Shown piece by piece: positions 45,349 through 54,991 of a stretch of 64,000 nucleotides of DNA. A program made the position numbers and the translations under genes. This DNA comes from Seonamhaeicola sediminis (GTDB lineage Bacteria; Bacteroidota; Bacteroidia; Flavobacteriales; Flavobacteriaceae): assembly GCF_004358095.2 (NCBI RefSeq), contig NZ_SMZJ02000005.1, positions 202,726-266,725 on the forward strand, written 5' to 3'. Position 1 is the stretch's first letter; each line of letters starts with the position of its first letter. A model generated the notes under the pieces. That model saw only the letters and a list, made by a program, of their open reading frames with translations. It did not search any database and was not told the origin of the DNA.

Positions 45349-46657
45349 TAAATGGTTATTTCAACATATTGATAATTCTGCACTTGTTGTTTTCAGAATT
45401 TTCTTTGGGTTGTTATGCTTTTTAGAATCGGTTGGTGCTATTTTTACCGGTTGGGTTCAAACCAACTTACTAGAGCCACAGTTTACATTTACTTTTATAG
45501 GGTTTGAGTGGTTACAACCACTACCTGGTTATGGGATGTATGTGTATTATGCCATCATGGGGCTTTTTGGATTGTTTATAATGTTTGGGTATAAATATCG
45601 CTTTAGTATGCTTGCTTTTTCTCTTATGTGGTCAGCCACTTATCTAATGCAAAAATCATCATACAACAACCACTATTACTTGTTGATGCTACTAAGCTTT
45701 ATTATGGTTTTAATGCCTGCAAATAAATATGCTTCTATTGATGTAAAGCAAAACCCCAGTTTAAAAAATATTTCAATGCCATTATGGTGTAAATGGGTTT
45801 TTGTAGTGCAGCTTTTTATAGTTTATACTTATGCATCAGTGGCAAAACTATACCCTGATTGGTTGGATACTACGGTTATTGAATTACTAATGAAACCAAA
45901 AGCTCAATATTTTTTGGTAGGCGATTTGCTTCAACAAAAATGGGTACATTATTTTCTGGCTTATGGAGGCATTGCTTTTGACGGATTAATAATTCCGTTA
46001 TTGCTCTTCAAGCCTACTAGGAAGTATATGTTTTTGGTGTCTATCTTTTTTCATCTTTTCAATTCGTTTGTATTTCAAATAGGAATCTTTCCCTATTTAT
46101 CGTTAGCATTTTCATTGTTCTTTTTTGAACCTAAAATCATTCACAAAATATTCCTAAAAAAGAAACCTTTTTATAATTCTAAAGACATTATAATTCCAAA
46201 ATACAATACACCGTGGCTAGCTATTTTTAGTCTATATTTTATGGTTCAATTAATACTACCTTTGCGTCATCATTTAATTAAGGATAACGTGTTATGGACA
46301 GAAGAAGGTCATCGTTTATCTTGGCGTATGATGCTTAGGGTAAAAAGTGGAAGCGCTAATTACACTATTGTTGACAAAAACACAGGTAGTAAAATGCCTG
46401 TGAATCTTAATGATTACTTAACCAAAAAACAACAACAAGGTGTAAGTACAAAACCAGATTTTATTTGGCAGTTTTCTCAATTTCTTAAAGAGAAGTTTAA
46501 GGAAAATAATCAAGATATTTCGGTGTTTGTTAATTGCAAAATTAGTGTTAACGGAAAACCTTATAAACAGCTAATAGATTCAAATATAGATATAGCTAAT
46601 ACCCAATGGGAGACTTTTAAACACCATGATTGGATTTTGCCTTCAAAACAAGATTAA
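45341..46657 (+). CDS. HTTM-domain membrane protein (vitamin K-dependent gamma-carboxylase-like)
   Basis: 438 residues from the ATG at 45341. Several membrane segments in the first 300 residues include ALVVFRIFFGLLCFLESVGAIFTGWV and VYTYASVAKLYPDWLDTTVIELL, matching the HTTM family block around the carboxylase active-site Lys. A soluble tail carries GHRLSWRMMLRVKSG. Bacterial members are common in marine Bacteroidota, and their substrates are largely unknown. Overlaps ribF, so it is co-transcribed. Confidence 0.85.
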   Translation: MINKWLFQHIDNSALVVFRIFFGLLCFLESVGAIFTGWVQTNLLEPQFTFTFIGFEWLQPLPGYGMYVYYAIMGLFGLFIMFGYKYRFSMLAFSLMWSATYLMQKSSYNNHYYLLMLLSFIMVLMPANKYASIDVKQNPSLKNISMPLWCKWVFVVQLFIVYTYASVAKLYPDWLDTTVIELLMKPKAQYFLVGDLLQQKWVHYFLAYGGIAFDGLIIPLLLFKPTRKYMFLVSIFFHLFNSFVFQIGIFPYLSLAFSLFFFEPKIIHKIFLKKKPFYNSKDIIIPKYNTPWLAIFSLYFMVQLILPLRHHLIKDNVLWTEEGHRLSWRMMLRVKSGSANYTIVDKNTGSKMPVNLNDYLTKKQQQGVSTKPDFIWQFSQFLKEKFKENNQDISVFVNCKISVNGKPYKQLIDSNIDIANTQWETFKHHDWILPSKQD

Positions 46658-46675
46658 AAACTCTTAGTAATTCCC

Positions 46676-46683
46676 TAAATTTG
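46676..46683 (+). promoter_or_regulatory. -7 element (TAAATTTG) upstream of serS
   Basis: Exact TAnnTTTG match, 18 bases before the serS ATG. No -33 TTTG at usual spacing. Confidence 0.45.
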
Positions 46684-46701
46684 TCGCTTAAATTTTAAGA
46701 C

Positions 46702-47973
46702 ATGTTACAAGTACCTTTTATTAGAGATAACAAAGATTTGGTAATTGAACGTTTGGCTAAACGAAATATTGATGCAGCCGAAGATATTAACCAAGTTATT
46801 GCTTTAGATGAAGACCGAAGAGCGCTTCAAACAAAACTAGATAATGCTTTAGCCGAAGGGAATAAACTGTCTAAAGAAATTGGAGGCTTTTTTAAATCTG
46901 GAGACATTGAGAAGGCCAATGTTTTAAAGGAAAAAACGAGTCAGTTAAAAGTTGATTCCAAAGAATTAACAGAAGCGTTGAACAATACTACCAATGCACT
47001 CAATGATCTTTTGTATAAACTACCAAATGTTCCCAACAATCTAGTCCCTGCAGGAAATACAGAAGAAGATAACGAAGAAGTTTTTAAAGAAGGGGACATT
47101 CCTGTTTTAGACGCTAATGCACTTCCACACTGGGAATTAGCTAAAAAGTATGATATTATAGATTTTGAATTGGGTAACAAAATCACTGGGGCAGGCTTTC
47201 CTGTTTATAAAGGTAAAGGTGCCAAATTACAACGTGCTTTAATCACTTATTTTTTAGATAAAAATACGGAAGCAGGTTACACAGAATTTCAGTTACCTCA
47301 TTTAGTAAATGAAGCTTCTGGCTTAGGTACGGGGCAACTGCCTGATAAAGAAGGGCAAATGTATCATGTAACAGCAGATAATTTATATTTAATACCAACA
47401 GCCGAAGTTCCAGGTACAAATATCTTTAGAGATGTTGTTCTAAACGAAGTAGATTTACCAATAACTATTACTGGTTACACGCCTTGTTTTAGGAGAGAAG
47501 CAGGTAGTTATGGAGCTCATGTAAGGGGTTTAAACAGATTACACCAGTTTGATAAAGTTGAAATTATTAGGGTAGAACATCCTACAAAGTCTTATGAGGC
47601 TTTGGATGGTATGGTAGCCCACATAAAAACCATTTTGCAAGAACTTAAATTACCATACCGAATTTTAAGGCTTTGTGGTGGAGATTTAGGGTTTACTTCT
47701 GCATTAACTTACGATTTTGAGGTATTTTCAACCGCCCAAGACAGATGGTTAGAAATTTCATCAGTATCTAATTTTGAAACTTTTCAAGCTAACCGGTTAA
47801 AACTCCGCTTTAAAAATAATCAAGGTAAAAATGAATTAGCCCATACGTTAAATGGAAGTTCTTTGGCTTTACCACGTGTTTTAGCTGGAATTTTGGAAAA
47901 TTATCAAACCAAGGAAGGTATTTTAGTTCCTGAAGTTTTACATCCTTATACTGGTTTTAAGATAATTAACTAA
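46702..47973 (+). CDS. serS: Seryl-tRNA synthetase
   Basis: Class II synthetase of 423 residues: N-terminal coiled-coil arm (DEDRRALQTKLDNALAEGNKLSKEIG), motif 1 region FQLPHLVNEAS, motif 2 TGYTPCFRREAGSYGAHVRGLNRLHQFDKVE, and motif 3 LAHTLNGSSLALPRVLAGILENYQ. Followed by a terminator. Confidence 0.97.
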   Translation: MLQVPFIRDNKDLVIERLAKRNIDAAEDINQVIALDEDRRALQTKLDNALAEGNKLSKEIGGFFKSGDIEKANVLKEKTSQLKVDSKELTEALNNTTNALNDLLYKLPNVPNNLVPAGNTEEDNEEVFKEGDIPVLDANALPHWELAKKYDIIDFELGNKITGAGFPVYKGKGAKLQRALITYFLDKNTEAGYTEFQLPHLVNEASGLGTGQLPDKEGQMYHVTADNLYLIPTAEVPGTNIFRDVVLNEVDLPITITGYTPCFRREAGSYGAHVRGLNRLHQFDKVEIIRVEHPTKSYEALDGMVAHIKTILQELKLPYRILRLCGGDLGFTSALTYDFEVFSTAQDRWLEISSVSNFETFQANRLKLRFKNNQGKNELAHTLNGSSLALPRVLAGILENYQTKEGILVPEVLHPYTGFKIIN

Positions 47974-47990
47974 GTTCTTTGATACATTAT

Positions 47991-48017
47991 AAAAGAAAGT
48001 GCATTCTTTCTTTTTTT
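47991..48017 (+). terminator. Rho-independent terminator of serS
   Basis: AGAAAG (47994-47999) pairs with CTTTCT (48006-48011) inside A- and T-runs. Confidence 0.7.
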
Positions 48018-48148
48018 GATATTTAATTTTAAAAAAATCGACAAAAAGCACTTTAAACAGGTTATTTGACGATTTTTATTGATTTTTCTTTGCGCTAAAG
48101 GATTTATTTAGGAAGTTAGTACTACCAAATCTATTAAACCTACTAACC

Positions 48149-48271
48149 ATGAAAAATATAAAGCGTATTGTAATTTTAGCTGCATTGATTTTTTTCGCAG
48201 GAAAAGTATTGTTTTCTGACTTTCAAATAGTTAATTCCAAAAACAATATTGTTGTAAGTGTTAACAAATAG
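48149..48271 (+). CDS. 40-residue putative membrane or secreted peptide
   Basis: ATG at 48149, stop TAG at 48271. It reads MKNIKRIVILAALIFFAGKV followed by LFSDFQIVNSKNNIVVSVNK: basic start, hydrophobic stretch, polar tail. It lies alone between the serS terminator and the terminator at 48406-48434, about 135 bp before the latter, so it would be its own transcript. A TTTG at 48065-48068 and a TTTCTTTG 16 bases on could be a promoter. Function unknown. Confidence 0.55.
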   Translation: MKNIKRIVILAALIFFAGKVLFSDFQIVNSKNNIVVSVNK

Positions 48272-48405
48272 GGCGTTACTTTCTTTACAAATAAATCATT
48301 TATAAAATTTAAGGTTTTAACACTAAAAGTGTCCCCAATCTAAATAATTCAAACGTTTTTGTTTTTTAACGGTTGTTAATAGAACAATTTATTTTTGGTT
48401 GGTTG

Positions 48406-48434
48406 AAATGCCCAGTTTTATCTGGGCATTTTTT
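48406..48434 (+). terminator. Rho-independent terminator
   Basis: AATGCCCAG (48407-48415) pairs with CTGGGCATT (48422-48430) around TTTTAT, followed by a T-run. Closes the unit holding the 40-residue ORF. Confidence 0.85.
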
Positions 48435-48470
48435 ATGATAATATTTACTAAAGCAAGTTAGCACATTTGT

Positions 48471-48480
48471 TATATTTACA
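48471..48480 (+). promoter_or_regulatory. TATATTTACA box directly before the TPR gene start
   Basis: TATATTTA resembles the -7 consensus TAnnTTTG with A for the last G and ends 4 bases before the ATG at 48483. If it is the -7 box, the mRNA would be almost leaderless. The identical decamer is at 53451-53460. Confidence 0.35.
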
Positions 48481-48482
48481 AA

Positions 48483-50258
48483 ATGAGAGCCTTTTTAGTT
48501 TTATACTTGTGTTTATCGATTAACCTTTTTGCCCAAGACGCTAATTTGGCCATGGAATATTTTAAAAAGGGCGATTATGAAAAGGCGCTTTATGAATACA
48601 AAAAATTGTATGCACAAAGTCCTTCTAACTTCAACTACATTAATCAGGTAATTGCTTCGCAGCAACAGTTAGAGCAATATGATGAGACCGAAGCATTTAT
48701 CACTAAGATTGTTTCTAAAATAAATCATCCAGCGTTTTTCGTTGAACTAGGGTTTAATTATCAGCTTAAAAAAGATTCAAAAAACGCCAATATTTATTAT
48801 GAAAAAGCACTAAAAAGTATCAATGAAAGGCCAAGTAATGTGTTTTATGTTGCTAGGGGTTTTCAAACCCACTCGCTTTTAAATGAAGCTGTAATAGCCT
48901 ATGAAAAAGCAATGGAATTAAATCCAGATTATAATTTTAGTATACAACTGGCACAACTTTATGGTGAACAAGGTCATATTGAGAAAATGTTCAATAGTTA
49001 CTTAAGCTTTGCAGAATATAACCCAGTGGCATTGGCTGATATAAAAAGGAGAATAAACGGATTTTTATCTGATAATAGCGATGATGTAAACAATGTAATG
49101 TTAAGAAAGTTGCTACTAAAAAAAATGCAAGAACAGCCTAATTTGCTTTGGAATCAAATGTTAAGCTGGTTGTTTATACAACAAAAAGATTTTTCTAAAG
49201 CATTCATTCAAGAAAAAGCTATTTTTAATAGGCAGCCCATAAGTTTAGACAGAATACAAGAATTAGCTTTAATTGCAATAGATGAAAACAAAAATGATGT
49301 TGCCAAAGAAATTTTTAATTACATAATTACTAAAGCACAAGATTTAGAGACTAAGCTTACTGCCCACTATAATTTAATTCAAATTGAAACTAACGAAAGT
49401 TCTAAAAAAGATTATGCCCTTATAAATGAGAGGTACAAAAAACTATTTGAAGAATTTGGAACCTTTTCTCAAACGTTAAAACTACAAATTGCCTATGGGC
49501 ATTTTTTGGCATTTTATATGGGTAAAACAGAAGACGCTACTAAATTTTTAGAAAAAACATTAGAGTTACCCTTATCTGAGTTGCTAAAGGCTCAAGTAAA
49601 GTTAGAGTTAGGTGATATTTTGGTATTACAGGAAAAATTTAATCAAGCATTAATTTACTATACACAAATTCAAAGAAATTTAAAAAACAGTACCGTCTCT
49701 CAAGAAGCTAGATTTAGAGTGGCAAAAGCCAGTTATTATAAGGGCGATTTTAAATGGGCAGAATCACAGCTAAAAATTTTAAAATCATCTACCTCGCAAT
49801 TAATTGCCAATGATGCTCTAGATTTAAAATTGTTGATATCAGATAATAAATACGAAGACTCATTACAAACAGCTTTAAAACTATATTCAAAAGCAGACTT
49901 ATTGGCATTTCAAAATAAAAAAGAAGAAGCTATCTCTCTGCTAGATAAAATATTGAATGAGCATAAAACAGAACCCATTGTGGCTCAAGCACTATTTAAA
50001 CAAGCCCAATTATTTCAACAGAGGTTTCAGTTTGTTTTGGCCAAAACCAATTATGAAAATATTATTACCAATTTTAGAGAAGGCATTTTAGTAGATGATG
50101 CCTATTTTAATTTGGGACTGTTGTTTGAAAAATATTTGAATGAACCCGAAAAAGCAAAAGAATTATACGAACAGATTATTTTTAATCATGCCGATAGTAT
50201 TTACTTTGTAGAGGCCAGAAAAAGGTACCGGGCTTTAAGGGGTGATGCCTTAAACTAA
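48483..50258 (+). CDS. Exported multi-TPR protein
   Basis: 591 residues: signal peptide MRAFLVLYLCLSINLFAQ, then about a dozen TPR-like helix pairs along the whole length (YFKKGDYEKALYEYKKLYAQSPSNF, AVIAYEKAMELNPDYNFSIQLAQLYGEQG, QALIYYTQIQRNLKNSTVSQEARFRVAKASYYKGDFKWAESQLKIL). The C-terminal YbgF-like units include DAYFNLGLLFEKYLNEPEKAKELYEQIIFNHADSIYFVEARKRYRAL. Periplasmic scaffold; partner unknown. Confidence 0.88.
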   Translation: MRAFLVLYLCLSINLFAQDANLAMEYFKKGDYEKALYEYKKLYAQSPSNFNYINQVIASQQQLEQYDETEAFITKIVSKINHPAFFVELGFNYQLKKDSKNANIYYEKALKSINERPSNVFYVARGFQTHSLLNEAVIAYEKAMELNPDYNFSIQLAQLYGEQGHIEKMFNSYLSFAEYNPVALADIKRRINGFLSDNSDDVNNVMLRKLLLKKMQEQPNLLWNQMLSWLFIQQKDFSKAFIQEKAIFNRQPISLDRIQELALIAIDENKNDVAKEIFNYIITKAQDLETKLTAHYNLIQIETNESSKKDYALINERYKKLFEEFGTFSQTLKLQIAYGHFLAFYMGKTEDATKFLEKTLELPLSELLKAQVKLELGDILVLQEKFNQALIYYTQIQRNLKNSTVSQEARFRVAKASYYKGDFKWAESQLKILKSSTSQLIANDALDLKLLISDNKYEDSLQTALKLYSKADLLAFQNKKEEAISLLDKILNEHKTEPIVAQALFKQAQLFQQRFQFVLAKTNYENIITNFREGILVDDAYFNLGLLFEKYLNEPEKAKELYEQIIFNHADSIYFVEARKRYRALRGDALN

Positions 50259-50295
50259 AGGACCAAAAAAATAATTAGGAAACATAAAAACCACA

Positions 50296-50625
50296 ATGAT
50301 AATATACAATGTAACGGTAAATATTGATGAATCTATCCATGAGGAATGGCTATTATGGATTAAAGAACACATACCTCAAGTTTTAGGAACCGGAAAGTTT
50401 GACAAAGCTACTTTAACAAAAGTATTAGTTCAAGAAGAAACGGGGGGTATTACCTATTCTATTCAATACAGAGCCTATTCTCGTGAAGCGTTAGAAGCCT
50501 ATTATTGTGAAGATGCTGAAAGACTCAGAGCCGATGGATTTAAAAGATTTGCAGATAAAATGTTGTCTTTTAGAACAGAATTAGAAATGATAGATGAGTA
50601 TTTTGTTAATATTAATCCTAATTAA
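50296..50625 (+). CDS. DUF4286-family protein
   Basis: 109 residues beginning MIIYNVTVNIDESIHEEWLLWIKEHIP, with QVLGTGKFDKATLTKVL, ITYSIQYRAYSREALEAYY and ADGFKRFADKMLSFRTELEMID. This matches the DUF4286 family, a small ferredoxin-like-fold protein widespread in Bacteroidota with no known role. Two bp separate it from the acetyltransferase gene. Confidence 0.85.
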   Translation: MIIYNVTVNIDESIHEEWLLWIKEHIPQVLGTGKFDKATLTKVLVQEETGGITYSIQYRAYSREALEAYYCEDAERLRADGFKRFADKMLSFRTELEMIDEYFVNINPN

Positions 50626-50627
50626 AA

Positions 50628-51059
50628 ATGACTATAACAGCATTAGAAAGTATAAATGATGACGTTTTAAATGCTTTTAAAAATTTAATTCCTCAACTAT
50701 CATCTTCCAGTTCCTTACCTTCAAAAAAAGATTTAGAAACTATCATTAATTCTAATAATACCAAACTTTTTGTTGCAGAAGAAGGTAATAACATTATAGG
50801 AACCTTAACCTTGGTTTTTAATAAAATTCCAACTGGTGAAAAAGCTTGGATTGAAGATGTTGTAGTAAGTGAAAGTGCTAGAGGCAAAGGTGTTGGTAAA
50901 CGTTTAACGCAATTTGCTTTAGATTATGCTTTGGAAAAGGGCATAAGTAAAATAGATTTAACTTCAAGCCCTGAGCGCTTTGCAGCCAATAAACTGTATC
51001 AAAAATTAGGATTTCAAAAAAGAGCAACCAACGTTTACAGATATTTTAGCAACAAATAA
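50628..51059 (+). CDS. GNAT-family N-acetyltransferase
   Basis: 143 residues: LFVAEEGNNIIGTLTLVFNKIPTGEKAWIEDVVVSESARGKGVGKRLTQFALDYA has the acetyl-CoA loop (R/Q-x-x-G-x-G/A as ARGKGVGKRL) and the Glu/Asp strand. The C-terminus AANKLYQKLGFQKRATNVYRY is typical. Substrate unknown. Confidence 0.92.
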   Translation: MTITALESINDDVLNAFKNLIPQLSSSSSLPSKKDLETIINSNNTKLFVAEEGNNIIGTLTLVFNKIPTGEKAWIEDVVVSESARGKGVGKRLTQFALDYALEKGISKIDLTSSPERFAANKLYQKLGFQKRATNVYRYFSNK

Positions 51060-51139
51060 ATATGTTTGTTATTTCTGTCTATAACTAGGTAATTAGTTGA
51101 AGTACTAACGGAAATCTAATTTAAAACAATAGCTAAAAA

Positions 51140-51934
51140 GTGAGCAATAATTCCAATCAATACCAAGTAAAAGCAAAAAAACATTTAGGGCAACATTTCT
51201 TAAAAGACGAAAACATTGCCAGAAAGATTGGTGATACTCTTACATTAAACGGCTATAAGAACGTTTTAGAAATTGGTCCAGGAATGGGGGTTCTTACCAA
51301 ATACCTGTTAGAAAAAGATATTGAAACCTACGTCATTGAAATTGATACTGAGTCAGTTGAATACCTTAAAGCCAATTATCTTAAGCTAGCTCCAAGAATT
51401 ATTGAACAAGATTTTTTAAAATTTGATTTAACAACTGTTTTTGGTAATAACCCTTTTGCTGTAACAGGCAATTTTCCATACAATATTTCATCGCAAATAG
51501 TTTTTAAAGCATTAGAAATGCGTCAACAAATACCTGAGTTTACTGGTATGTTTCAAAAAGAAGTAGCACAACGTATTTGTTCAAAAGAAGGCAGTAAAGT
51601 GTATGGTATTCTATCGGTTTTAACTCAAGCATTTTATGAGGCTGAATATTTATTTACGGTACCTCCATCGGTTTTCAACCCGCCACCAAAGGTAGATTCG
51701 GGTGTTTTAAGATTGACTAGAAAAGAAGATTTTACACTGCCCTGTGATGAAAAACTGTTTTTTAAAGTAGTTAAACAGGGCTTTCAACAACGCCGTAAAA
51801 CACTTCGTAACAGTTTAAAAACATTCAATTTGTCAGATAATTTAAAAGCAAATAGTATATTTGGCATGCGTCCAGAACAATTAAGCGTTCAAGAGTTTAT
51901 AGAACTCACAACTTTAATTGAAAATGATGCTTAA
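51140..51934 (+). CDS. rsmA: 16S rRNA (adenine1518/1519-N6)-dimethyltransferase
   Basis: 264 residues, GTG start. [18 protein letters not shown], the SAM loop [32 protein letters not shown] and [19 protein letters not shown] are all family blocks, and the C-terminus carries [13 protein letters not shown]. Also known as KsgA. mgtE follows by 17 bp. Confidence 0.96.
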   Translation: MSNNSNQYQVKAKKHLGQHFLKDENIARKIGDTLTLNGYKNVLEIGPGMGVLTKYLLEKDIETYVIEIDTESVEYLKANYLKLAPRIIEQDFLKFDLTTVFGNNPFAVTGNFPYNISSQIVFKALEMRQQIPEFTGMFQKEVAQRICSKEGSKVYGILSVLTQAFYEAEYLFTVPPSVFNPPPKVDSGVLRLTRKEDFTLPCDEKLFFKVVKQGFQQRRKTLRNSLKTFNLSDNLKANSIFGMRPEQLSVQEFIELTTLIENDA

Positions 51935-51951
51935 CCAATTACGCTTTTAAT

Positions 51952-53331
51952 TTGTCTGAGGAAAAAGAGAACATACAATTTGAGCTTACCGATGAACTCA
52001 TTGAGCAAGTAGAGGTTTTAGTTGAAGAAAAAAAAGACAAAGAACTTCAAAAACTCTTAAAGGAGTTTCACTATGCCGATATAGCCGAAATTCTAGATGA
52101 ACTTAATTTAGAGGAGGCAATCTATGTTATTAAGCTTTTAGACTCTGAAACGACATCAGACATCCTAATGGAGCTTGATGAAGACAACCGTGAAAAGGTT
52201 TTAAGAAATTTATCCGCTAAAGAAATTGCTGAGGAGGTTGAAGAACTTGATACTGATGATGCTGCAGATATGATTAGTGAACTTCCTGAGGAACGTCAAC
52301 AGGAAGTAATTTCAAACATTGAGGACGAAGAGCACAAAGCTGAAATCAAAGAGCTTTTAGCCTACGAAGAAGGTACAGCTGGTGCGTTAATGGCTAAGGA
52401 ATTAGTAAAAGTATATGAAACCTGGACCGTAGCTGGTTGCCTACGTAGAATTAGAGGGCAAGCAAAAGAAGTTACCAGAGTTCATTCTATTTATGTTGTT
52501 TCCAGAGAAGAAAAACTTGTAGGCAGATTGTCTTTAAAGGATTTAATTGTTGCAAAAAGTGAGAAAAAAATTGGAGAAATAGCAAAAGACAATGTAGATT
52601 TTGTAAATGTTAATGAAGACATTGAAGAAGTTGCAAGACTCATGGCAAAATACGATTTAGAGGCTATTCCAGTTATAGAAAGCGATGATAATAAAGTACT
52701 TTTAGGAAGAATCACAATTGATGATATTGTTGATGTTATGAAAGAAGAAGCCGAAAGAGATTATCAAATGGCTGCTGGTATTACAGGCGATGTAGATTCT
52801 GATGATAGTATTTTTGAACTCACCAAAGCGCGCTTGCCTTGGCTATTTCTTGGTTTAATTGGAGGGGTTGGAGCCTTTTTAATTATGGAAGGTTTTAAGG
52901 GATTATTCGTAGAAAAAGCCGTAATACTATTCTTTTTTACACCTTTAATAGCCGCCATGGCGGGTAATGTTGGCGTACAATCTAGTGCTATTATTGTACA
53001 AGGTTTAGCCAACGATGATGTTAGAGGAAGTGTTAATAGTCGTCTTTTTAAAGAAATGCTTTTAGCTGCACTTAACGGATTTGTACTGGCTATTTTTTTG
53101 TTTTTATTTGTTTATCTATTTGAAGGTAGACTAGATTTAGCGCTTGCAATTTCGGTTTCTCTTGTTGCTGTTATAATAGTAGCTGGCCTAATAGGAACTT
53201 TTGTGCCATTATTCCTTAATAAAAGAGGTATAGATCCTGCTATTGCCACGGGGCCATTTATAACTACAAGCAATGATATTCTAGGAATTTTGCTTTATTT
53301 CTGGATTGCGAAACTCATTCTTGGGATTTAA
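51952..53331 (+). CDS. mgtE: Magnesium transporter MgtE
   Basis: 459 residues with TTG as the likely start (no in-frame ATG between it and the upstream stop). Cytosolic acidic N-domain with LDTDDAADMISELPEERQQEVI, two CBS domains (about 130-250), then five membrane segments with PWLFLGLIGGVGAFLIM, PLIAAMAGNVGVQSSAIIVQGLA and the pore-region TTSNDILGILLYFWIAK. Mg2+ channel gated by cytosolic Mg2+. Confidence 0.95.
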   Translation: MSEEKENIQFELTDELIEQVEVLVEEKKDKELQKLLKEFHYADIAEILDELNLEEAIYVIKLLDSETTSDILMELDEDNREKVLRNLSAKEIAEEVEELDTDDAADMISELPEERQQEVISNIEDEEHKAEIKELLAYEEGTAGALMAKELVKVYETWTVAGCLRRIRGQAKEVTRVHSIYVVSREEKLVGRLSLKDLIVAKSEKKIGEIAKDNVDFVNVNEDIEEVARLMAKYDLEAIPVIESDDNKVLLGRITIDDIVDVMKEEAERDYQMAAGITGDVDSDDSIFELTKARLPWLFLGLIGGVGAFLIMEGFKGLFVEKAVILFFFTPLIAAMAGNVGVQSSAIIVQGLANDDVRGSVNSRLFKEMLLAALNGFVLAIFLFLFVYLFEGRLDLALAISVSLVAVIIVAGLIGTFVPLFLNKRGIDPAIATGPFITTSNDILGILLYFWIAKLILGI

Positions 53332-53450
53332 TTTGTGTTGTTTAACTCTGTTCAACTAAGTAAAACAAAAAAATATTATACCTCATTTTTATTTGAGTCA
53401 GGTTAAAAATAAGTATATAAAAAAGAGATTTCTACGTTTAGAGTAATTAC

Positions 53451-53460
53451 TATATTTACA
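53451..53460 (+). promoter_or_regulatory. TATATTTACA box directly before the LpxH-like gene
   Basis: Same decamer and nearly the same distance from the ATG (53462) as at 48471-48480. Possible -7 box of a leaderless transcript. Confidence 0.35.
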
Positions 53461-53461
53461 C

Positions 53462-54217
53462 ATGCAAATTCCAAATGGAAAAAAAATATACTTCGCTTCT
53501 GATAATCATTTAGGAGCGCCAACAAGAGAAGCGTCTTTACCACGTGAGAAAAAGTTCGTAGCATGGCTAGATGACATAAAAGAAGACGCTGCTGCGATAT
53601 TCCTTCTAGGCGATTTGTTTGACTTTTGGATGGACTATAAAAAAGTGGTTCCTAAGGGGTTTACCCGAACCCTTGGAAAGCTTGCCGAAATTAGTGACTC
53701 TGGAACACCAATTCACTATTTTGTAGGCAATCATGACCTTTGGATGAATGGCTACTTTGAAGAAGAACTTAATATTCCTGTGTATTACAATCCCAAGGAA
53801 TTCACTTTTAACAACAAAATTTTTTTAATTGGCCATGGTGATGGTTTGGGTCCCGGAGATAAAGGATACAAACGAATGAAAAAATTGTTTAACAATAAAT
53901 TGTGTAAATGGTTATTCCGTTGGCTGCATCCAGACTTAGGTGTTAAGTTAGCGCAATACTTATCTGTAAAAAACAAACTTATTTCTGGTGATGAAGATGC
54001 TAAGTTTTTAGGCGAAGACAATGAATGGTTAGTTCAGTACTGCAAGCGTAAACTAGAGCAAAAACATCGAGATTATTTTGTGTTTGGTCATAGACACTTA
54101 CCTTTAAATATAGCCCTCAATAAAAAAGCAAAATACATCAATTTAGGCGATTGGATTAGCTATTATACCTATGCAGTTTTTGACGGTGAGACTCTGGAGC
54201 TAAAGGAATACAAATAA
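53462..54217 (+). CDS. UDP-2,3-diacylglucosamine diphosphatase (LpxH-like metallophosphatase)
   Basis: 251 residues of the calcineurin-like fold: FASDNHLGAP (metal Asp and His), LLGDLFDFWMDYK, FVGNHDLWM, LIGHGDGLGPGDKGYKRMK and FGHRHLPL are in order. In lipid A synthesis the enzyme removes UMP from UDP-2,3-diacylglucosamine. LpxH and LpxH2-type enzymes are not separable by eye, so no symbol is given. Confidence 0.9.
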   Translation: MQIPNGKKIYFASDNHLGAPTREASLPREKKFVAWLDDIKEDAAAIFLLGDLFDFWMDYKKVVPKGFTRTLGKLAEISDSGTPIHYFVGNHDLWMNGYFEEELNIPVYYNPKEFTFNNKIFLIGHGDGLGPGDKGYKRMKKLFNNKLCKWLFRWLHPDLGVKLAQYLSVKNKLISGDEDAKFLGEDNEWLVQYCKRKLEQKHRDYFVFGHRHLPLNIALNKKAKYINLGDWISYYTYAVFDGETLELKEYK

Positions 54218-54238
54218 TAGAGCCATTGTATTTTATAT

Positions 54239-54991
54239 ATGGAAGAAACAACCCTTTACTTATTAGTACTTGTAGCAGGAGTGGCTGTTGGAATTATTAA
54301 CACTATTGCTGGCGGTGGTTCGCTACTAACTCTTCCCATTCTTATTTTTTGTGGTTTACCTCCCAGCATTGCAAATGGAACCAACAGAGTTGGTATCTTG
54401 CTTCAAACTGCTATGGCAACAGCAGGCTTTAAAAGCAAAGGTGTTTCAACATTTCCATTCAATATTTATTTAGGTATCTCTGCTATTTTCGGAGCCATTT
54501 TGGGTGCTAATATTGCCATTGATGTAAAAGGGGAAACATTTAACAAGATACTCGCAATTATCATGGTAATTGTGGTTCTCATCATCATTTTTAAACCCAA
54601 AATTAAAACATCAGAACTACAAGAGCGTTTAACCGGAAAACACCTCTGGATTGGAATCACTGTGTTTTTCTTTATTGGTATTTACGGTGGTTTTGTTAAT
54701 GCCGGTATAGGGTTTATCATTATTATATTTCTTCATTTTTTCCATAAAATGAATCTAGTTAGGGTAAACGCAACCAAAGTTGTTATTGTTTTTATTTACA
54801 CGCTGTCTGCCTTAATTGTGTTTGTTTTTAATGACAAAGTTGATTGGAAAGTTGGCCTAATTTTAGCCGCTGGGAATGGTATTGGTGCTTGGTTTGGAAG
54901 TAGACTATCTGTTAAAAAAGGAGACAATTTTATTAAATCTTTTTTAGTAGTAATGATAATAATTATGTCTGTGAAACTTTGGTTTTTCTAA
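54239..54991 (+). CDS. TauE/SafE-family sulfite exporter-like membrane protein
   Basis: 250 residues, about eight membrane segments. VAVGIINTIAGGGSLLTLPILIFCGLPPSIANGTNRVGILLQTA and YGGFVNAGIGFIIIIFLH are the family repeats. Anion export across the inner membrane, substrate unknown. The stop codon overlaps that of convergent recJ by 4 bp. Confidence 0.9.
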   Translation: MEETTLYLLVLVAGVAVGIINTIAGGGSLLTLPILIFCGLPPSIANGTNRVGILLQTAMATAGFKSKGVSTFPFNIYLGISAIFGAILGANIAIDVKGETFNKILAIIMVIVVLIIIFKPKIKTSELQERLTGKHLWIGITVFFFIGIYGGFVNAGIGFIIIIFLHFFHKMNLVRVNATKVVIVFIYTLSALIVFVFNDKVDWKVGLILAAGNGIGAWFGSRLSVKKGDNFIKSFLVVMIIIMSVKLWFF

